Part shown: positions 60,166-64,000 of the stretch, piece by piece | Position numbering within the stretch: position 1 is the stretch's first letter | Layout: each line of letters starts with the position of its first letter | Source: Xanthomarina arctica | Lineage (GTDB): Bacteria; Bacteroidota; Bacteroidia; Flavobacteriales; Flavobacteriaceae | NCBI RefSeq assembly: GCF_014638915.1 | Contig: NZ_BMFQ01000002.1 | Location: 558,001 to 622,000, forward strand | Length of the DNA: 64,000 nt | Reading direction: 5' to 3' | Program-made: the position numbers and the translations under genes | The notes under the pieces: generated by a model | Seen by the model: only the letters and a program-made list of their open reading frames with translations | Database searches by the model: none | What the model was told of the DNA's origin: nothing

Positions 60166-60177
60166 AATCTATAAAAG

Positions 60178-60597
60178 ATGAAAAAAGAATTTCGCTCTGG
60201 CTGTCCAATTTCTTCGGCATTAGATGTTGTAGGTGATAAATGGTCTTTGTTAATTATTAGAGATATGTTAATTAAACATAAAAAGACGTTTAAAGAAATA
60301 TCTGATTCGGACGAAAAGATAGCGCCAAGTATTTTGTCTGCACGATTAAAATTATTGGAATCTTATAAATTACTATCCAAAACAAAAATACCTGAAAATA
60401 AAAAAGAGAATATTTATTTGTTGACAGAAAAAGGAATTCGATTAACTCCAATAATCGTTGAATTCAGTTTATGGGGCGATACGAATATGCGAGAATTTAA
60501 TAAAATAAAGGATATAGAAGGTTTGAATTCAGATAAGTCTTATATTATTCAATCGGTTGAAGATAGTTATAATGCTATGGTGCTTAATTTCCAATAA
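60178..60597 (+). CDS. HxlR-family transcriptional regulator
   Basis: 139 residues. Winged helix-turn-helix with the family start FRSGCPISSALDVVGDKWSLLIIRDML (conserved Cys near 9, a redox or electrophile sensor in relatives), then FKEISDSDEKIAPSILSARLKLLESYKLL. Likely controls itself and the divergent membrane gene through the inverted repeats. It is one of few plus-strand genes after 24 kb. Confidence 0.92.
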   Translation: MKKEFRSGCPISSALDVVGDKWSLLIIRDMLIKHKKTFKEISDSDEKIAPSILSARLKLLESYKLLSKTKIPENKKENIYLLTEKGIRLTPIIVEFSLWGDTNMREFNKIKDIEGLNSDKSYIIQSVEDSYNAMVLNFQ

Positions 60598-60605
60598 TGC
60601 TGATT

Positions 60606-60760
60606 TCTTAGGGCATACAAGGGTTTTGGATGTGAAAAATACGCACGTGTGTCAGAGTGTTTTAGGAACGAAAAATTCAATAATAAAAAGCAGGCACTTT
60701 ATTTTAGTTTCCCGGAATTATGAGGTTTCATTTAAAATGCTAGATGTGATTTCTGTTTAC
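60606..60760 (-). repeat. degenerate attC-like site 24 (family A relic)
   Basis: Recognisable pieces: AAGGGTTTTGGATGTGAAAAA, GTGTGTCAGAG, TTTTAGGAACGAAAAATT, AAAGCAGGCACTTTATTTTAG. The arms no longer pair well. It overlaps the 3' end of the ModF-like gene and may mark the left edge of array II. Confidence 0.6.
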
Positions 60761-61982
60761 CTACAGAACCATTTGGTGACGGACAAAGCTGATAAGTGAA
60801 ATCGGTTTGAATATTTGACTCCTGCCGATGCGAAACAAATAAAATACTTGTTTCACTTTCCTTTGCAATTTTATTTATTAACGCAATAATCAGATTTGCA
60901 CCTTCATCATCTGCATTAATTAATGGTTCGTCTAAGATTAGCAAAGGTGGATGCTTAATCATAGCTCTTGCTATTAGTATCAATAGTTGAGTAGCTGCTG
61001 ATAATTTTAGAAAAGGGGTACTTTTTTCTTCACTTAAATTTAATACTTCCATCCACTTAGCTGCCGTGTTACTTTGTAAAGTAGATGGGTTTTGGTACAA
61101 ACCTATGCTGTCAAAAAATCCTGAAATAATCATTTGCTCTACCGTATGGTTTAGCTTAAACAATTCCAACATAGAAGGGCTAATATACCCAATTCGCTGT
61201 TTTATATCCCAAACACTTTCACCACTGCCTTTTTTCTTACCGAAAAGATATACTTCCTGCCCATAACCCTTGATGTTATTCCCATAAATCATAGATAGCA
61301 GAGTGGTTTTACCAGATCCATTAGGACCTGTTAATTGCCAAAATTCATTCTTTTTTATCGACCAATTTATATCATGAAGAATGGGAATGTCATTATAACT
61401 CACATTTACACCCTTCAGTTCCACTAACACCTCAGGAATATCTTTATACGCTGTTATTGCTGGCGGGATTTCTTTATCAAAAAGAAAAGCACTCTTTTTA
61501 GAATGATATTCATTGATAGGTATCATTGCTTTAAGTTCGTCTTTATTAAATTCAATGACATGTGTTGTTATTGATAATAAATCATCCTGCCTATTGACAA
61601 TAAATACAGTAGGTATTTTTATAGATAAAGATATTAATTGCTCTTTTAACATGGATACAGAAGTCTTATCTAAGCCTTCATAAGGGTTAGATAAGACTAT
61701 GAAATCAGGGTTTTGTTGAAGTAAAAATGAAAGTAATAACTTTTTCTGCTCACCAGTGGAAAATGTTCTAAGCCTTCTGTCTTTTCCAGAAGTTAATTCA
61801 AAGATATCGTGTTTTTCTTCCGCTAAAATAAATTTTTCTAAAATAGAATTTGAAAACAAAACACCTGTTTTTCCTTTTAATCCTGGTATTTTAAATGATC
61901 CTCTTAATAAACGAGGTAACCAATTATCTTGTTGTGAAAGATTAGTGTTTTCAACTGTATAATGATTACGGGATGGGTTCAT
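60732..61982 (-). CDS. ABC-type ATPase, ModF-like, with a degenerate first domain
   Basis: 416 residues. The C-terminal ABC domain (about 190-395) is complete: Walker A GPNGSGKTTLLS, Q-loop IGYISPSML, Walker B PLLILDEPLIN, switch His in LFVSHRQE; its signature LKLSAATQLLI deviates from LSGGQ. The N-terminal domain lacks Walker A but keeps a signature-like RTFSTGEQKKLLLSF and Walker B-like FIVLSNPYEG. Resembles ModF-type stand-alone ATPases near molybdenum or photorepair genes. No permease partner here. Confidence 0.82.
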   Translation of the reverse strand: MNPSRNHYTVENTNLSQQDNWLPRLLRGSFKIPGLKGKTGVLFSNSILEKFILAEEKHDIFELTSGKDRRLRTFSTGEQKKLLLSFLLQQNPDFIVLSNPYEGLDKTSVSMLKEQLISLSIKIPTVFIVNRQDDLLSITTHVIEFNKDELKAMIPINEYHSKKSAFLFDKEIPPAITAYKDIPEVLVELKGVNVSYNDIPILHDINWSIKKNEFWQLTGPNGSGKTTLLSMIYGNNIKGYGQEVYLFGKKKGSGESVWDIKQRIGYISPSMLELFKLNHTVEQMIISGFFDSIGLYQNPSTLQSNTAAKWMEVLNLSEEKSTPFLKLSAATQLLILIARAMIKHPPLLILDEPLINADDEGANLIIALINKIAKESETSILFVSHRQESNIQTDFTYQLCPSPNGSVGKQKSHLAF

Positions 61983-62019
61983 ATTTTTTCGAATTTAGGA
62001 GGTAAATGTTGAATTACTG

Positions 62020-62074
62020 TTAATCTCTTATAAGAGCTTAAAGACCCAAGTCCGTATTAATTATTGGTATTGTT
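62020..62074 (-). repeat. attC-like site 25 (family E end)
   Basis: CCAAGTCCGTATTAATTATTGG, TATTGTTACC; similar to the right ends of sites 12 and 16. The core GTTACCATTAAT (62072) pairs over seven bases with ATGGTAA at 62682-62688. Confidence 0.55.
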
Positions 62075-62659
62075 ACCATTAATGTTTTTAATTATACTTT
62101 CAAAGTCTTCCATTAAAGCCACGAGCCTTTGTTTTTCCTCAAAACCTGTAGATTCTAGAGGCATATCTATATTGGGTAAAAAACAACTATAAGTTATATA
62201 TTTTTTATTTTGATAGAGCCTGAAATGATAAGTTTTCCCTCCAGAGATGACTTGTTGCAAATTAGCATCCTCGAAATTAAGTCTGGGTTTATTGATGTTA
62301 AATTTATCTTGGCTGATACAGGTGTTTAAAAATTTCCAAAACAGTTTATATTCACTTTTCTTAACCCCTACTCTTTTTACTTTGGTTTCTAATTGATCAT
62401 TAATAGGTTCAGAGATTTTATATAATCTAACCTGTCCATTATTCATATAAACAACAAGATCGGATTCTAGTCCTCTGATAGGATAACTGGAATAACCAAT
62501 TTGAATAATTAAAGCATTTTGGTCTTTCAATTTGAGCATGTTAACATACCTATTTGTTTCAGTAGTTTCTCCTTCAAATACAATTTCCTTTATTTGATTG
62601 TTTTGACAACAAATAATCATGGGGCTAAAAATAAAGATACATAATATAAGTTTTTTCAT
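62057..62659 (-). CDS. lipoprotein or secreted protein of unknown function (cassette cargo)
   Basis: 200 residues with a signal peptide ending MIICCQN (possible lipobox Cys). Body with EIVFEGETTETNRYVNMLKLKDQNALIIQ, a strand-rich pattern. It ends with Asn-rich INGNNTNN, encoded by the site. Unrecognised family. Confidence 0.75.
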   Translation of the reverse strand: MKKLILCIFIFSPMIICCQNNQIKEIVFEGETTETNRYVNMLKLKDQNALIIQIGYSSYPIRGLESDLVVYMNNGQVRLYKISEPINDQLETKVKRVGVKKSEYKLFWKFLNTCISQDKFNINKPRLNFEDANLQQVISGGKTYHFRLYQNKKYITYSCFLPNIDMPLESTGFEEKQRLVALMEDFESIIKNINGNNTNN

Positions 62660-62718
62660 ATAAATGGAAACCTGCTTGCCTATGGTAAGGTATTAAGAAC
62701 TAAGTTAACTATGGTGTT

Positions 62719-63159
62719 CTATTCTTTTTCAATGGCTCTAAATTCTTCGATATCAATTGAATAAGACCAAATAATTTTTTCATAATTATCAAAATGAATT
62801 CCTAAAAGTTTTTCATTTTTTTCCAGAACACTACCTGATTCTATATTTCTTCTCAGTATATAAACTAAGGAAAACCCCGTAACATTATCAGACTTAGCTT
62901 TCTTGAAATTGTACGTTAAATTTACATCATCAGGCAAAGTCATTAATTCTATTACCTGCTCCATAGTCATACCTTTTTCTAACTTGTTCATGTTATTTAG
63001 AATAGTCATTTTTCTTTTTTCTGATGCCTTATAAGGGTATTTAATATTTTTTTGAAAAAGTTCTATGGTTTCAATCTTCATTATTTTATTGTTTTTTTGA
63101 CCGTAGCTTAATGTTGATATTTGAAGCAACACTATTAAAATTATGATTTGTTTAATCAT
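62719..63159 (-). CDS. secreted protein, cassette copy 2 of the duplicated pair
   Basis: 146 residues with ATG at 63159. About 20 differences in 146 aligned residues from copy 1 at 42979-43419, no gaps. The signal peptide (LLQISTLSYGQ) and the NNMNKLEKGMTMEQVIELMTLPDD segment are shared. The flanking DNA just downstream is similar (TATGGTGTTCTATTC / TATGGTGTTTTATTC), but the sites on the start side differ, as expected for a moved cassette. Confidence 0.82.
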   Translation of the reverse strand: MIKQIIILIVLLQISTLSYGQKNNKIMKIETIELFQKNIKYPYKASEKRKMTILNNMNKLEKGMTMEQVIELMTLPDDVNLTYNFKKAKSDNVTGFSLVYILRRNIESGSVLEKNEKLLGIHFDNYEKIIWSYSIDIEEFRAIEKE

Positions 63160-63178
63160 TGTTTTTTTTAAATCATAT

Positions 63179-63200
63179 ACGTTTAACAACTTACTTTGTT
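63179..63200 (-). repeat. attC-like site 27 (very short, F-like)
   Basis: ACGTTTAACAACTTACTTTGTTG, about 22 bp between two cores. GTTGCCATTAGT (63198-63209) pairs 11/12 with ATTAATGGCAAC at 63766-63777. Confidence 0.6.
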
Positions 63201-63204
63201 GCCA

Positions 63205-63753
63205 TTAGTCCTTCTCTGTCCAAATCGTTTCAAATCTTTCGCAAACGACAAGCATTTCCTCTGTAGGTTTTTCCATGGTACTTGCAAAAAAATCCCAATG
63301 TGCTTTTTTCCATTTTTCGAGTGGTTCAATTTCAGTTCCCATATCTAATGCAGCATATTCTTTGGAAACCTGATTAAATGGAATTGTGTCCACTTTTTTA
63401 GTCTCAATTATCGCTCGTGCTTTACCGTTAAAATCCGTTACAATAAGTTTTTTTCCAATTTTTGGTAAGTCGGCGTTTGCTTCTTTATACCAAATATATA
63501 ATCCAGAACTTGCTTTCTTTTTTCCATTAATAATTAATGCCGCTAACCGATTTGCGTCTTTTTCATTATCGTGAAAAAATTCTGCTTCTGGTAGTTCGTC
63601 TTTTATAAATTCGGGATTTGATTTTGTGAAATTGTTCCACATTTCGTAAACTGAATTATCAATTTTGTTCTCCGATTCTACTTGAGATTTCGTGTTATTC
63701 TTTGTCTCGGATTTACAGCTAAATAAAATTAGAATTATTATTAGATGCCTCAT
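63205..63753 (-). CDS. ASCH-domain lipoprotein (cassette cargo)
   Basis: 182 residues. An N-terminal lipoprotein-like signal (LIIILILFSCKSE, Cys about 13) precedes an ASCH domain (about 38-180): MWNNFTKSNPEF, AALIINGKKKASSGLYIWYKEANADLPKIGKKLIVTDFNGKARAIIETKKV, EEMLVVCERFETIW. ASCH domains are PUA-like and usually bind RNA or hydrolyse nucleoside analogues inside the cell; an export signal on one is odd. Cassette ends match 11/12. Confidence 0.85.
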   Translation of the reverse strand: MRHLIIILILFSCKSETKNNTKSQVESENKIDNSVYEMWNNFTKSNPEFIKDELPEAEFFHDNEKDANRLAALIINGKKKASSGLYIWYKEANADLPKIGKKLIVTDFNGKARAIIETKKVDTIPFNQVSKEYAALDMGTEIEPLEKWKKAHWDFFASTMEKPTEEMLVVCERFETIWTEKD

Positions 63754-63774
63754 GGTTTCTTTTGTATTAATGGC

Positions 63775-63848
63775 AACGGATTTGAGTATGAAAAGAGCCT
63801 ACTTTCCACTGATTTAGCACTAAACTACGCATTTTTTATATAGAGTGT
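63775..63848 (-). repeat. attC-like site 28 (family A, short form)
   Basis: AACGGATTTGAGTATGAAAAG, AGCCTACTTTCCACTGATTTAG, CACTAAACTACGCATTTTTT, ATATAGAGTGTTG. Lacks the middle and inner hairpins of full A sites. Confidence 0.75.
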
Positions 63849-63857
63849 TGAAAAAAG

Positions 63858-64000
63858 TTATTTTCTACTTTTATATTGTAAATCACAGTTTTCCATTAGT
63901 TCTAATTTTAAATCATGATTAAATTTTTTAAACTCTAAACTATCTTTAAGATTATACTGCCCATAAATACTAACTAAATATTTTTGAATGCTTTTTTTGG
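63858..64000 (-). CDS. C-terminal end of a cassette gene (partial)
   Basis: The minus-strand frame is open from the window edge to TAA at 63858-63860, encoding about 46 residues ending MENCDLQYKSRK. Lys- and Leu-rich, helical. It ends 10 bp after site 28, the usual gene-to-site distance in this array, so it is cassette cargo. Family unknown. Confidence 0.65.
   Translation of the reverse strand, partial: KKSIQKYLVSIYGQYNLKDSLEFKKFNHDLKLELMENCDLQYKSRK

Larger units (their letters stand above)
60606..63848 (-). mobile_element. cassette array II (continues past the window edge)
   Basis: Four minus-strand genes and a fifth cut by the window edge, separated by relics or short forms of the same site families as in array I. 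One gene is a paralogue of a cassette gene of array I. Separated from array I by about 5 kb of non-cassette genes. Confidence 0.6.

Noticed and set aside
31255-64000. CRISPR array
   Set aside because: The repeats are too long, variable and widely spaced, with genes between them.

Overview
The window looks like chromosome of a flavobacterium (Bacteroidota, probably Flavobacteriaceae). The DNA is AT-rich, there are many short Cys-lipobox signal peptides, DUF6090 and CDGSH proteins occur, and several genes have TTG-N16/17-TAnnTTTG promoters. I found no tRNA, rRNA, CRISPR array, transposase or integrase gene.

Region 1 (1-31 kb) is ordinary chromosome: a sulfurtransferase, an EamA permease, mutS2, an alpha/beta hydrolase, a YfcC-type transporter and ung. 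A compact operon follows (SUI1-type factor, DUF1835 protein, nucleoside phosphorylase, substrate-binding-like protein). Then come a 2OG-Fe(II) oxygenase, a fused E1 2-oxoacid dehydrogenase, an M19 dipeptidase, a 3D-domain lipoprotein, a helicase, a universal stress protein, an OmpA lipoprotein, an HtrA-like protease, an aldehyde dehydrogenase and a CDGSH protein. Two spots stand out. A RelE/ParE-type toxin-antitoxin pair sits between the surviving 3' stub of a second dipeptidase gene and the intact dipeptidase, with the same terminator palindrome twice. A cluster of three small genes at 18.9-19.35 kb includes two tandem 28-residue paralogues.

Region 2 (about 31.25-54.7 kb) is the main discovery: some 20 mostly single-gene cassettes, all on the minus strand, separated by recurrent palindromic elements in a few sequence families. 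The start of each cassette is complementary to its own end, in a cassette-specific way (for example GTTGTACAC...GTGTACAAC, or a perfect 14-bp pair around the ankyrin gene). That is the signature expected of integron gene cassettes with folded attC sites. Cargo includes lipoproteins, a HEPN-like protein, a GIY-YIG/T5orf172 protein, an S41 peptidase, TPR, ankyrin and WG-repeat proteins, a TraB-like lipoprotein, an Imm11-like protein, an amidohydrolase and a methionine aminopeptidase. No integrase is in the window; from the gene orientation it would be expected to the right, beyond 64 kb, if it exists.

Region 3 (55.5-60.6 kb) has genes without cassette sites: a PPC-domain protein, a monooxygenase, a phosphatase, an internally duplicated secreted protein, a Crp/Fnr regulator, ribB, and a membrane gene divergent from an HxlR regulator. 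Region 4 (60.6-64 kb) resumes cassette-like organisation with a ModF-like ATPase, a second copy of a cassette gene found at 43 kb (about 86% identical by hand), an ASCH-domain lipoprotein and a gene cut by the window edge.
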